Origin: Rouxiella sp. S1S-2
Lineage (GTDB): Bacteria > Pseudomonadota > Gammaproteobacteria > Enterobacterales > Enterobacteriaceae
Direction of reading: 5' to 3'
NCBI RefSeq assembly: GCF_009208105.1
Contig: NZ_WFKL01000001.1
Location: 3,286,001 to 3,350,000 of the forward strand
Length of the DNA stretch: 64,000 bases
The notes beneath the pieces were generated by a model, which had not been told where the DNA came from, did no database searches, and saw nothing but the letters and a program-made list of their open reading frames with translations. The translations under genes and the position numbers were made by a program. Below are positions 16,201 to 24,562 of this stretch, piece after piece. Position 1 is the first letter of the stretch; the number at the start of each line of letters is the position of its first letter.

Positions 16201-18908
16201 TGCCTGTTGATAGGCTTAGAAGTAAATGGTTCGCTGACCTGTGCGTCATTCATTATTAACTTAGGGAAATTTTTGTTAATGCTGACGTTAAAATTGGCGG
16301 TTTTTTTTGATAAAGCCGTATCGTTTGAATCAGTGACTATTATGGGTAACTGGTTTAGCGGGATACTCTCTTCGATATCAGTTGAAGAGCTGCTGCCGCT
16401 TGTCACCTTATAAATAGCATAACCCAAGGCGATGATACCCACGAGTCCCCCCATAGCCAGGGCGCTTCTGGCCGAGCCGGACAGAGGTTCACTTTCATTC
16501 AGAATATGCCCCTGTGCAAATTCTTTATCTCCCAGATAAACAGGCTCATTGAGCGTAAATCCGTACTTGTCTATCAGCTCTTTCAGTATTTCAATCGGTG
16601 TACTTTTCTCTCCTGTGGAAGATACCGTAATGATTTTCGCTTCATCTATCGCCAGAAAATCGGCTTCGGTCACCCCGTCAGTGGGAAGGTTAATATTTGT
16701 TGATTCTTTGGCAGGTAGCACCGCCGCATCGGCTACAGGAGGGTTGAAAAAACCTGAAAGGCTGTCAGCGGCCCACGTTTCCAGCTGATTTGTCAGTTGG
16801 TTGCGCAATTGCTGCAGTGCGGGGTTTGTACTGCCAACCAGTCTTCCACTCAGTGCACCAGCCCATTCTGTCCACGAAGTTGTTGGCCCTATCTGCGCTA
16901 TTTCTGCGCGGGCTTCATTAAGTGCCGGTAACATTGGAAGTAAATCGACAAGCGGGGCTATGCCAGCCAGACTGCTGTTCGAGATATAAGGCTTCATCGC
17001 ATCTCGGATTTCTTCCAGATTCCTGACCACTGCACGCGTCTCTTTCTCCTGAAGGGCCTGATAGAGTTTCCAACCCAAGCCCATTTCCAGATACCCCTGA
17101 TAAACCCTCTGAGATACCGGGTGGGCAATTGTCGCGGATTTAAGCAACTGACCGATACTTTCCGCCCAGTTTTCAGTCGGAGCACTGTTCCACCAGTTCA
17201 TCGCCGCTTTTATAGTCGCATCGGTAATTTCTCCCCCCGGCATGATGCCACGATAATCCTGTGAATTTTTGACAATATCCTGGCTCAAGTATTTGGCAAA
17301 ATTTCTAAGTGACTGTGGCCATGTGGTATCAAATCTGATGTTTTTATAAAAATCGTTACCTTTCTGCGCGGCCAGTAACGCCATTGAGCCAACCGGAGAA
17401 CTGCCTGCCAAAACCGGAATGGCGGTATGTACCAGTGTCGAAAGCCAGGTGGTTGGGGCAAACATATTGGCAAGAGTCTTCGTTTTTACCCAAGTACTTA
17501 TATTCGGACTGACAATATCTAGCAGAGCATTGAGTTGCTTTATTGCATCACTTTCCTTACCCATGTCATTCATCTGATAAGTGAATGCCTGCTGTAATGA
17601 AGGAGTTTGTTGTTTGAGCCAATCCAGCTGCACCATAAGCTGTTTGTCCAACGGATAAGCCCCCGCTTTTTTGGCCAGTGACAGGCTTTGGCGGATAGCC
17701 TCTGCAACCTCCGTACCAAACAGGGTATTGAGCGCTTTAACCCTTTCTGGGGAACTGTCTTCAAAAACGCGGTTTATGCTCTGCCATTTTTTTTCGAAAC
17801 CAGGATTGGTTGGCAATACACTGAGTAATGTTTGTATTTTTTTATACACTGCATTGCATTGCTCAATCAGTGGTTTCATGGCATCGAACTGCGATAGAAA
17901 ATCTATAAACGACGCATCGGGGGGTAAGGCATAAAACCCCTGCACCTGAGTTAATAATTGTCTGGCAGGCGTCAGCATACTGTTAACGCCCTGCAGGCTG
18001 CTTTTATCTATACCGGGGAGGGAGGATACAATCTGAAGTAACGACTGGGTTACCTCGAGTGATCCCGCTAACAAGCTTAAGCTTGATGTGACGCTTGAGC
18101 GGCTCTCTTTTTCGAAGTTATTGGTAATTTTTTGAAGACTATCCAGCGTTATTTTAAAATGATTGAGATACTCCCTGTAATGAGGGCTGAGGCCACTTAC
18201 TTTTTTACTTTGGTCATCAATAAGACCGCGAATAAGGCGAAGTTTTTCTGTAAAAGTGGCGTCCTGCTTGTGAAAAATTTTCGGTAATTCTCCCCGTATA
18301 TCTTTCAGTATCCCCAGCAGTCCTTTGGTCTCCAGACCAAGCATGTTTTCAAATACACGTAACAAGGTGCGTTCGGTTACCGCTTTAAGCATTGGAAGTA
18401 ATGCGTCGCTTGGTGGCAACATGGCGTCTTTACGCTGTCCGACACGGGTAGGCTGGCTTAGGATGTTGTCTGACATTTTATCAGCCCACTCGTCAGTACG
18501 AGAGGCGACTGCACCCTTTATGATTTGCAAAAACTCATCCAGCTCAGGGCCGGTAGGATGGTCTGGTTTATCTAGCTGGTTGGACAAAAAGTGATGCTTG
18601 TCACTGCTCAGTACAATGCGGCCGTTGGTGCCCTCAGGCTTCACCTTAAATATCGTTGTATTAGATAATTTATCCCGGAACACCTCATCATCAAGGACAA
18701 ATGTGACTAGCTGGCACACATCTTCATCATTGTGCCAGTCGTCAGACTTATCCAACTTATCAAACAGCGAAACGATTTGAGGATAATAGACAGTCGGAGA
18801 GAGATGATAGTCATTCATCAGATCACGGAGAGGACTTTCTATGGATAGAATCTTATGGTCAATAGGCTCAGATTCTTCTCCCCTAGGGTACGGGGTGAAA
18901 ACTTTCAT
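13260..18908 (-). CDS. Very large toxin-like protein with C-terminal zincin domain
   Basis: A single 1882-residue frame, visibly more A+T-rich than its neighbours. There is no Sec signal peptide. Residues 1 to about 790 look like a long helical domain. Hydrophobic segments lie near 813-835, 936-959 and 1392-1434; the last (VTSLVPGAGIGAFLL) sits in a context resembling the large DUF6543/dermonecrotic-type toxin family of pseudomonads. A metalloprotease signature HEFSH (His1637-His1641) is followed by GTLDTMDFAY and, further on, NADSF (1761-1765), an order reminiscent of aspzincin (M35-like) peptidases. No secretion partner or immunity gene adjoins it, so a eukaryotic target is more likely than a bacterial competitor. 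Family placement is by eye. Confidence 0.65.
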   Translation of the reverse strand: MKVFTPYPRGEESEPIDHKILSIESPLRDLMNDYHLSPTVYYPQIVSLFDKLDKSDDWHNDEDVCQLVTFVLDDEVFRDKLSNTTIFKVKPEGTNGRIVLSSDKHHFLSNQLDKPDHPTGPELDEFLQIIKGAVASRTDEWADKMSDNILSQPTRVGQRKDAMLPPSDALLPMLKAVTERTLLRVFENMLGLETKGLLGILKDIRGELPKIFHKQDATFTEKLRLIRGLIDDQSKKVSGLSPHYREYLNHFKITLDSLQKITNNFEKESRSSVTSSLSLLAGSLEVTQSLLQIVSSLPGIDKSSLQGVNSMLTPARQLLTQVQGFYALPPDASFIDFLSQFDAMKPLIEQCNAVYKKIQTLLSVLPTNPGFEKKWQSINRVFEDSSPERVKALNTLFGTEVAEAIRQSLSLAKKAGAYPLDKQLMVQLDWLKQQTPSLQQAFTYQMNDMGKESDAIKQLNALLDIVSPNISTWVKTKTLANMFAPTTWLSTLVHTAIPVLAGSSPVGSMALLAAQKGNDFYKNIRFDTTWPQSLRNFAKYLSQDIVKNSQDYRGIMPGGEITDATIKAAMNWWNSAPTENWAESIGQLLKSATIAHPVSQRVYQGYLEMGLGWKLYQALQEKETRAVVRNLEEIRDAMKPYISNSSLAGIAPLVDLLPMLPALNEARAEIAQIGPTTSWTEWAGALSGRLVGSTNPALQQLRNQLTNQLETWAADSLSGFFNPPVADAAVLPAKESTNINLPTDGVTEADFLAIDEAKIITVSSTGEKSTPIEILKELIDKYGFTLNEPVYLGDKEFAQGHILNESEPLSGSARSALAMGGLVGIIALGYAIYKVTSGSSSSTDIEESIPLNQLPIIVTDSNDTALSKKTANFNVSINKNFPKLIMNDAQVSEPFTSKPINRQNTFIQGRSSEAIYTPLTMPTETENFASKVRVNKPLLAAVGLGLSVSTLGGGAYYYLNTKRTEPNNVEKEEGKPNFSNSPLTQDGVLFEINGKAIIFNDEEMRTLALSTDDMIRQKRDLFGGWERIIDEKNRLQRQDILDQISARLAANESHRLEEQRKADELVTIENVRSGWPDDFGLLAAEKLLEQLDKGAISLIKGIDACSFIRQHVQNAIDTYLPDLGMTPDSIIQLRRVKVAGPVIGERVTIENYSLYDLACYKFPTNHTMQWDKDIPNEFKEALMPGSSKDNSRDYSPLSVTSAFSKYIDETKKNNTLIEEISVIYKASFLSTAMELEQSSATPKDFKILLKTFIQGDETVLKKVAFHRKTVTDVVALEIGEKILCWDVAGSCIQFTNTHQGRENREMKQWVIKHLNAYQQGEFKDSVTGTKLFDEQKLEQSARSRFNVIVKISPFKLSKFSDLGEDSTLEKIERMKADMDTLVTTKGERFAKNLIDLGVFAASLVTSLVPGAGIGAFLLRAGLNAGVIALGTAAKSTFADNYKEKTQILREALLNLIANIALDGLFTAGRLHAEKLLSRIEQKNISDTRNVKIVEPVSSLRIKNLNSPEVLASAKLTAGNTIDNALASLRNAEKEGQVNIVLEAFFGRNDKLLKDKYTQSLKDVKSDLQRFDPVSNVKIISDSTSNTVMAMNCAKFRLSNAGASSPKIEYLNFYEKGVNNFYKAVGGSKDELGVVLLHEFSHGTLDTMDFAYRGVTGKKGYSNIKGLLNINVKDHQQSNVGSQGRFFGDATHYLMMDDYFNLEKLNIQKNAATTEIKNIDARLNSPISDVYKKTLGERKDILTHKLEGVEKRISFGQPGFYNADSFSLATRTLEFIDKNPKKAIKIIDALKHAGKISDGFVNEVLDDIYIPQRKKRDVSSPTILPQSTKPNIMLSSSAYLLESNEQGEITRIWKDLKRDEVSSLGVIDPQTHIPGQGVLLPQE

Positions 18909-19342
18909 GAAAATTCGACTCTCATTTCTTGGGTATAAAAAAGAGGGGAACTGTAGTCGAACTCATTATCGAAAATTTACGGAAAGCATCGGAAAGTATT
19001 GCTTTTTTACATGAAGAGGATGGGCATCATTGCCCCATCTTGTTTATCAATCTGATTGTGGGTTTACAGAGTGTTGTAACGCGAGGCTTGACGAGTAAAT
19101 GTCCGCCGTTAGCCCCATCTGGATTAATTTTCTATAGCTATTCAACGTTTTGCACATTCAGCTGGTCAATTCCCCTTCAAATTGCAGGTGTTTTATCCAA
19201 GTATAGCCAAGGCTTAATTAGTTAGCATGTGCTATAAGTACATGAAAAATATGGTTTTTTTATTATTTCCTTTATGGCAGAATGGCCGTCTCTTTTAATT
19301 AATGGCCTTTTGCCTCCACGGAAAGCCCTTTCGGTCCGTTTT
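18909..19342. other. Intergenic region upstream of toxin-like gene and mntP, 434 bp
   Basis: It must hold the divergent promoters. A hairpin GATGGGCA / TGCCCCATC with one bulge lies at 19019-19039. ACGGA and TCCGT arms just before the mntP ATG could fold over its ribosome binding site. A weak 98-codon plus-strand frame starting with TTG at 18929 was judged spurious. I did not find a recognisable yybP-ykoY manganese riboswitch core. Confidence 0.5.
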
Positions 19343-19915
19343 ATGAACATTTATGCAATTCTTATTCTAGCGTTTGGTATGTCAATGGATGCGTTTGCCG
19401 CAGCAATCGGCAAAGGAGCAACACTGCATAGACCCCCGCTGAAAGAAGCATTACGGACCGGTCTAATCTTCGGCGTAATAGAAGCGATTACACCGATTAT
19501 CGGTTGGGGTATTGGGCTTGCCGCCAGTCAGTTCGTGATGGCCTGGGACCACTGGGTTGCCTTCGGCCTGCTGCTGGTATTGGGCATTCGGATGATCCAC
19601 GAAGGCATTAAGAAAGATAATGAACAAGAGGCAGAAGTACAGAACCGTCACGGTTTTTGGCTACTGGTCACGACAGCTATCGCTACCAGCCTTGACGCAA
19701 TGGCCGTGGGCGTGGGCCTCGCGTTTCTTCAGGTTAATATTTTAGTGATGGCGCTAACGATTGGCGCAGCAACCACTATTATGGCGACCACCGGTATGCT
19801 GTTGGGGCGTTTTCTGGGTGCTGCGATTGGTAAATGGGCCGAGATTCTGGGCGGCGTGGTACTGATCGGCATCGGCTCTTCTATTCTCATTGAGCACTTG
19901 GGTCTTCTGCGCTAA
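19343..19915 (+). CDS. mntP: MntP-type manganese efflux pump
   Basis: A polytopic inner-membrane protein of 190 residues when started at the ATG at 19343, which matches the family N-terminus [20 protein letters not shown]. Two inverted repeats carry the metal-binding aspartates, in [15 protein letters not shown] and [15 protein letters not shown], and six helices can be read. MntP exports Mn2+ and protects against manganese overload. It stands alone, with convergent TetR and divergent toxin-like neighbours. Confidence 0.92.
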   Translation: MNIYAILILAFGMSMDAFAAAIGKGATLHRPPLKEALRTGLIFGVIEAITPIIGWGIGLAASQFVMAWDHWVAFGLLLVLGIRMIHEGIKKDNEQEAEVQNRHGFWLLVTTAIATSLDAMAVGVGLAFLQVNILVMALTIGAATTIMATTGMLLGRFLGAAIGKWAEILGGVVLIGIGSSILIEHLGLLR

Positions 19916-19936
19916 TTTTCGCTAAAGGCTGATTAA

Positions 19937-20557
19937 TTATCCCGCCGCGTGCTTTATCAGTACGCTGTTCATTATAAAGTCATTCGCGAGTTTAAGCATC
20001 GCAAAGTCCGGCTTAACCTTGCCATAAACACGCATCCCCTCAAGCAGCATAAATACCGTTTCTGCCATCACTTCTGCCTGCGTATCTGCTTTAAAAACGC
20101 CCTGCTGCTGACCACGGCTAAAAATGGTGATGAGATTCTGTTTGATACCATTAAACTTGTACTTCACTTTTTCTCTGACTTCGTCGTCCGCTGGCAAAAG
20201 TTCGCTGGCCGCAGCAATCGTAAAGCAGCCGCGCTCACCGTCTTCACCCGTTGACAGCAGCGCGCAGTAATCAAGCGTCTCACGCAGGGCCACGGCGGGT
20301 GGTTTTTCTTCGGCTCGCGTCCGCATTCGGCCTAACCCTTCCTCCATATACTGGCTGAGCGCGGCAAAAAATATGCTGCGTTTATCCGGGTACAGCTTGT
20401 AAATACTGGCGCTGGCCAGTCCCGAAGCCTGCATCAGATCACTGATCGATGTACCCTGATACCCCTTTAACCAGAAACAGCCAAGTGCGGCATTCAGGAA
20501 GTCTTTAGGGTCAAACTCTCTCGGTCTGCCGGGATTTTTTTTCATCATTACTCTCAT
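19937..20557 (-). CDS. TetR/AcrR-family transcriptional regulator
   Basis: A 206-residue repressor: an N-terminal helix-turn-helix (GYQGTSISDLMQASGLASASIYKLYPDKRSIFFAAL, about residues 35-70) and a variable ligand-binding domain. Translation may begin at the ATG at 20557 or at the fifth codon, better spaced from a GAGAG site. It is divergent from an MFS exporter gene with a 22-bp dyad between, so it very likely represses that exporter until a toxic ligand binds. Confidence 0.9.
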   Translation of the reverse strand: MRVMMKKNPGRPREFDPKDFLNAALGCFWLKGYQGTSISDLMQASGLASASIYKLYPDKRSIFFAALSQYMEEGLGRMRTRAEEKPPAVALRETLDYCALLSTGEDGERGCFTIAAASELLPADDEVREKVKYKFNGIKQNLITIFSRGQQQGVFKADTQAEVMAETVFMLLEGMRVYGKVKPDFAMLKLANDFIMNSVLIKHAAG

Positions 20558-20587
20558 GCATCAGATGGAATACCTTTGCAAAACATA

Positions 20588-20609
20588 TTGTAGATTGATC
20601 ACTCTACAA
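20588..20609. promoter_or_regulatory. Putative TetR operator
   Basis: TTGTAGA and TCTACAA form a perfect 7-bp inverted repeat separated by 8 bases. It is centred between the divergent TetR and MFS genes, as is usual for TetR-family operators. Confidence 0.7.
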
Positions 20610-20689
20610 ACAAATATTTTTCAGATAACATCGCAATCTCTGCGTTTGAATTGGCAACGCGTTATAAAAATTGGGATTGCGGTGAGTCT

Positions 20690-22066
20690 ATGCTTTCTAA
20701 CGAAGAATTGAAAACAGAGCAAGTATCCACAACGCCGCTGTTTGCGAGTGCGCTCATTACCTCGCTGGGCTACGTGGTGGTTCAGCTCGACGTGACTATT
20801 GTTAACGTGGCGCTGCCGACCTTTGCGCAGGTGTTTAACGCCGGCATCTCCAGTCTTCAGTGGATACCCGACGCCTACGTCGTTGTTTTTGCTGCTCTGC
20901 TTTTGGCCGCAGGAGGGTTAGGCGACCGGTTTGGCAACCGGACAGTTAATCTGCTGGGTATTGGAATATTTCTCCTGGCCTCTCTGGCATGCGCATTTTC
21001 CTCCAGCATTGAAACCATGATCTTTGGCCGCCTGCTGCAGGGACTGGGCGCGGCGCTGATTGTCCCCTCTTCTCTGGCGATGCTTTCTTTCGCTTGCGGC
21101 AATAATCCCCTGCTACGCGCCAAGGCTATCGGCTGGTGGAGCGCCATGGGTGGCATTATTAGCGCGGCAGGCCCTTTCATCGGTGCGATAGTGTTGACTC
21201 ATATTTCCTGGCACGCTCTGTTTCTGATTAATATTCCGATTTGTGCGGCGGGGTTAATTCTTACGTTTTTTTATATTCCCGAATCGACAGCATATAACAG
21301 CCTAAACATTGATACCAAAGGAATATTACTGTTTGTCATTGCCTGTTTTTCGATGATTTACGTGATGATCCAGTTTGGAAAAAGTTTTTCTGTTTCCCGT
21401 GACGAAATACTCTTCTTTGGCCTGTTTGTTCTGGCACTGCTCTTCTTAATCGTACATCTTGCTAAATCGAAATACGCCTTTCTCCCTGTTAGTCTGCTAA
21501 AAAAACCAGCCTTCTCGCTGAGCCTTTTATTGGCCGCGGCAATGAACTTCTCATTTTACGGATCTCTCTTTTTATTAACCGTTTATTTTCAGGTTTACCG
21601 CGGCTTTACCCCAGTGATGACTGGCCTCGCGCTGCTGACCTTCACGGTGATTGCCTTTGCAAATACCCTCAGTGGCTATTTGGCTACCCGGTTCGGCCCG
21701 CGTTTTACCTTGACTCTGGGTATTTTGCTTGCCTCCTTGAACTACTTCATTCTTGCCACCCTTACCTATCTCGATGCCGCTTTTTCAACATTTGTCTGCT
21801 TCCTATTTTTGATGCCGATTGGCGGCGGGATAGCGACCCCCACTCTTCTGTCTACTTTTCTGCACCAGGCACCGGCCGGGAAAACTGCGACCGCCTCAGC
21901 GGCCATAAATACCATGCGTCAAACCGGCAGCGCGATTGGCGTCGCGTTGTTAGGTCTTTTGGTGACAGGGATTCATTTTCCGGTAGGCATCGGTGCGACC
22001 ATCGGCTTTGTCACCGCGGCGCTAATGATGCTCGGCGGCGCGTTGCTGGTATCCAGGCTTGCTTAA
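20690..22066 (+). CDS. MFS multidrug efflux transporter (DHA2-like)
   Basis: About 458 residues from the ATG at 20690 (GGTGAG site); a TTG 13 codons upstream is less likely. Motif D-like QLDVTIVNVALPTFAQVF at the first helix and the GGLGDRFGNR loop mark the drug:H+ antiporter DHA2 family (EmrB/LfrA/SmvA type), and roughly 14 hydrophobic segments fit. It probably exports cationic or aromatic compounds across the inner membrane under control of the divergent TetR regulator. Confidence 0.88.
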   Translation: MLSNEELKTEQVSTTPLFASALITSLGYVVVQLDVTIVNVALPTFAQVFNAGISSLQWIPDAYVVVFAALLLAAGGLGDRFGNRTVNLLGIGIFLLASLACAFSSSIETMIFGRLLQGLGAALIVPSSLAMLSFACGNNPLLRAKAIGWWSAMGGIISAAGPFIGAIVLTHISWHALFLINIPICAAGLILTFFYIPESTAYNSLNIDTKGILLFVIACFSMIYVMIQFGKSFSVSRDEILFFGLFVLALLFLIVHLAKSKYAFLPVSLLKKPAFSLSLLLAAAMNFSFYGSLFLLTVYFQVYRGFTPVMTGLALLTFTVIAFANTLSGYLATRFGPRFTLTLGILLASLNYFILATLTYLDAAFSTFVCFLFLMPIGGGIATPTLLSTFLHQAPAGKTATASAAINTMRQTGSAIGVALLGLLVTGIHFPVGIGATIGFVTAALMMLGGALLVSRLA

Positions 22067-22135
22067 CGCGACGCCTGGTGATTTTATAATCATCAATAAA
22101 GAATCTATTTCGTTAATAGCCAAGGTGGATACCAC

Positions 22136-22504
22136 GTGCCGCTACAGTCTTCTGAATGGTTCAGCAGTAAAGGGTTCGAATGTTCACGGATCATGGCCGA
22201 AAACTTAACCATAAAACCTCAGCTCGATACGCTTGCACGGCTTTGCGGTTTAAGCAAATACCATTTAATACGGCGTTTCACCCAGTTAATTGGCATGCCG
22301 CCGTTGCAATATCACATGCAACTGCGGTTACAACGCGCGCGTAACCTGCTGCGCGGCAATGTGCATCCACTGGATGCAGCGCTGGCGTTAGGGTTTTACG
22401 ATCAAAGCCATTTTATTAATTCTTTTCGCCGAATAATGGGCGTTACGCCCCATCACTATGTACGCCAGCTAAACTCAGACAGCAATAAATTCTCGATAAC
22501 CTGA
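22136..22504 (+). CDS. AraC-family C-terminal DNA-binding domain, probably truncated regulator
   Basis: Up to 122 residues from a GTG at 22136, or about 103 from an ATG at 22193. It holds essentially only the double helix-turn-helix of AraC proteins (LDTLARLCGLSKYHLIRRFTQLIGMPPLQYH, then ALALGFYDQSHFINSFRRIMGVTPHHY). AraC proteins with an N-terminal ligand domain are about 280 residues, while MarA/SoxS types have only this domain. The weak start and the adjacent truncated LysE gene, a common partner of AraC regulators, favour a remnant of a deleted regulator/exporter pair. Confidence 0.65.
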   Translation: MPLQSSEWFSSKGFECSRIMAENLTIKPQLDTLARLCGLSKYHLIRRFTQLIGMPPLQYHMQLRLQRARNLLRGNVHPLDAALALGFYDQSHFINSFRRIMGVTPHHYVRQLNSDSNKFSIT

Positions 22505-22509
22505 GGCAA

Positions 22510-22791
22510 TCACATAAAATGCGATATCGTAAACCACACCAATACTGCGCCACCGCCAATCCACAGAGTCCAGCGCACCGTTTCAAACTGCAACAAAACG
22601 GCCATCCCCGTCAACGCCAACGCCAACGCCAACAACGCATAAATCAAATCACCAATGCAGGTGCCAATCCCCAACCAGAATCCGTAAAAATAACCCCGCT
22701 GCATCGCCAGCGTAATCATCGCTATATTGGCAATACCAATGTCCAGGCACAGTGAAAGACTGAGTAAAAAACCGCTAGAAAATTGCATCAT
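22510..22791 (-). pseudogene. Truncated LysE/RhtB-family exporter
   Basis: 93 residues matching the N-terminal half of LysE-type amino-acid exporters: three helices with QRGYFYGFWLGIGTCIGDLIYALLAL and the WIGGGAVLVWFT segment that normally ends the first half. Full proteins have about 200-210 residues, so the C-terminal half is missing and transport is unlikely. The frame ends 5 bp from the end of the AraC fragment. A CAACGC triple repeat encodes the LALALA stretch. Confidence 0.65.
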
Positions 22792-23191
22792 AGTATCGTC
22801 CCCTGATAAGCAAAGCGCTTACTAAAACACAGGGGCAACGACGGGTATTGGAAAAAATTGCGGTTCATTAATTAAGTAATAAAATATCAAGTCAAACAAA
22901 ACATTTAAATAAAATACTAATATAGTAGAGTGCTATTAATGTAATTAAAACGAGTTATTTACATTGAAATTAAATACGTTAAACCCTGTTAATACGAGTC
23001 TCTTTATTCGGGTGCTCTGGATTTTTTTGTCCCGAGCATGAATATTTATTATTAAATAGTTATCTCAATGGCAGAAAGAGAAAGACCCCGAGTTAATGTT
23101 AATCAACCGAGGTCTATCGGCATGCATCAGAAACATCAGGTTAGCCTCCGCCTGTTGGCTGAATGACATGAATCTTTGAGCACCCATTTTT
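22792..23191. other. A+T-rich intergenic region, 400 bp
   Basis: No coding frame is supported. The left end should carry the promoter of the truncated LysE gene. The right end holds the terminator of the FAD oxidoreductase gene at 23083-23115. The middle is A+T-rich without structure that I can interpret. Confidence 0.5.
23083..23115 (-). terminator. Terminator of the FAD oxidoreductase gene
   Basis: On the minus strand AGACCTCG and CGGGGTCT pair with a G-U wobble around an A+T-rich loop, followed by TTCTCTTTCTG. It lies about 75 bp after the stop of the gene ending at 23192. Confidence 0.6.
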
Positions 23192-24520
23192 TCACATCAT
23201 CTGCGGCTGTCTTATCACACTGCCGTCAGTAAAGCGATTCAGCCGATAAGCCGACATGTCAGTATAGGTTTTTTCATTCATCACCTGCTGTGTGATAAGC
23301 CGTGCAGCACCAGGACCTATACCAAAGCCGTGACCGCTAAAACCTGAGGCGATAATAAATCCGGGGATTTTTTCGCTTTCATCGATAACCGGAACGAGAT
23401 CGGGTGTGGTATCAATCCAGCCGCCCCATGCGTGATCGACGGCTATCCCTTTCAAAGCAGGAAATGCACGTTCGATTTCAGCCAGCGCCAATCGCAAAAT
23501 TTGTGCATCGGCAGCAGGGTCCAATACGCGGATTTTTTCGAACGGTGATATCTGGTCAAAAGCCCAATGACCTGCAGCCTCAGGACCATTAAAGAATGAG
23601 CTATTAATTCTAAACTTCAGTTTTTTCGCCACTTTGCTACGATACATTGGCAGGAATTTTGTTACATAACGCAGGTTTTGCGGGGCGAGATCCATACGAC
23701 CCAATCCTGGAACCGCCACCGTGTAGCTGCCGTCCAGCCGACGCCGCATCGCCAGATTGGGCATACTTAAACAGCCTTTGATAACCTCAGGGGCTGAGGT
23801 GGTTTTAAAAGCCGTACCGAGAATGTTTGCCGCAGGCAGCTCAATGCCGTGACGCTGGCAAAAACGTGCGCTCCAGGCTCCGCCGCAGCAGATCACCTTA
23901 TTGGCTTTCACCAGCCCTCGCTCAGTCCATACGCCGGCCACGCGTCCCGCACTTATTTCGAGTCCCCTGACAGCACATTGTTGCTGAATATTGGTCCCTA
24001 AACGCTGCGCGCCTATAGCCAATGCGGGCGCAGCCTTGGAAGGTTCTGCTCGACCGTCAGTGGGTGACCAGACACCGCCTTTCCAATCGCCACGACTTCC
24101 ACTTAACTCTGAGGCCTTTTGCGCCGAAAGCATCTGGCTAGTAAAGCCTTGCGCCTGCGCTTTTTTACCCCAGGCTTCCCATTTTTCGAGGTCGGACTCT
24201 TTAGTTGTGCAGTACAAAATACCGCTGCGCCTGAAGCCTAAATCGAGGCCAATCTCTTCACCCAGCTCTCCCCAACGCTGCAGGCTGTTCATCGCCATTG
24301 GCAGCTCGTAAAGGTCTCGGTTCTGTTGACGCACCCATCCCCAGTTGCGGCTCGACTGCTCGCCGCCAATCACACCTTTTTCGAGCAGCGCCACCGATAC
24401 GCCCTGCTTCGCAAGCTCATAGGCGGTAGCGGTGCCGATTATCCCGCCACCAATCACCACAACGTCTACCTCTTTCGGGAAAGAAGTGCTATTTGATACC
24501 GCATCAATTTTCACACGCAT
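23192..24520 (-). CDS. FAD-dependent amine/amino-acid oxidoreductase (DAO family)
   Basis: A 442-residue flavoprotein. The FAD-binding fold starts with VDVVVIGGGIIGTATAYELA (residues 19-38) and the DAO-type ending is GFIIASGFSGHGFGIGPGAARLI. SRNWGWVRQQNRD near residue 57 resembles D-amino-acid, sarcosine or glycine oxidase relatives. No signal peptide is seen, so it acts in the cytoplasm. It lies downstream of the XRE-cupin regulator and binding-protein genes on the same strand, suggesting that it oxidises the imported amino acid or amine. Confidence 0.85.
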   Translation of the reverse strand: MRVKIDAVSNSTSFPKEVDVVVIGGGIIGTATAYELAKQGVSVALLEKGVIGGEQSSRNWGWVRQQNRDLYELPMAMNSLQRWGELGEEIGLDLGFRRSGILYCTTKESDLEKWEAWGKKAQAQGFTSQMLSAQKASELSGSRGDWKGGVWSPTDGRAEPSKAAPALAIGAQRLGTNIQQQCAVRGLEISAGRVAGVWTERGLVKANKVICCGGAWSARFCQRHGIELPAANILGTAFKTTSAPEVIKGCLSMPNLAMRRRLDGSYTVAVPGLGRMDLAPQNLRYVTKFLPMYRSKVAKKLKFRINSSFFNGPEAAGHWAFDQISPFEKIRVLDPAADAQILRLALAEIERAFPALKGIAVDHAWGGWIDTTPDLVPVIDESEKIPGFIIASGFSGHGFGIGPGAARLITQQVMNEKTYTDMSAYRLNRFTDGSVIRQPQMM

Positions 24521-24562
24521 ACATCGACCCTGTCGCAGTAACTCGCTGAGTAATAAGGAAAC

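Noticed and set aside
18929..19225. A 98-codon plus-strand frame that could be an immunity gene for the large toxin-like protein
   Set aside because: It starts with TTG without a good ribosome binding site, its composition is unlike a protein domain, and it lies upstream of rather than downstream of the toxin gene on the opposite strand.
18909..19342. A manganese (yybP-ykoY) riboswitch upstream of mntP
   Set aside because: The conserved core seen in the E. coli mntP leader was not recognisable; only a weak hairpin near the ATG was seen.
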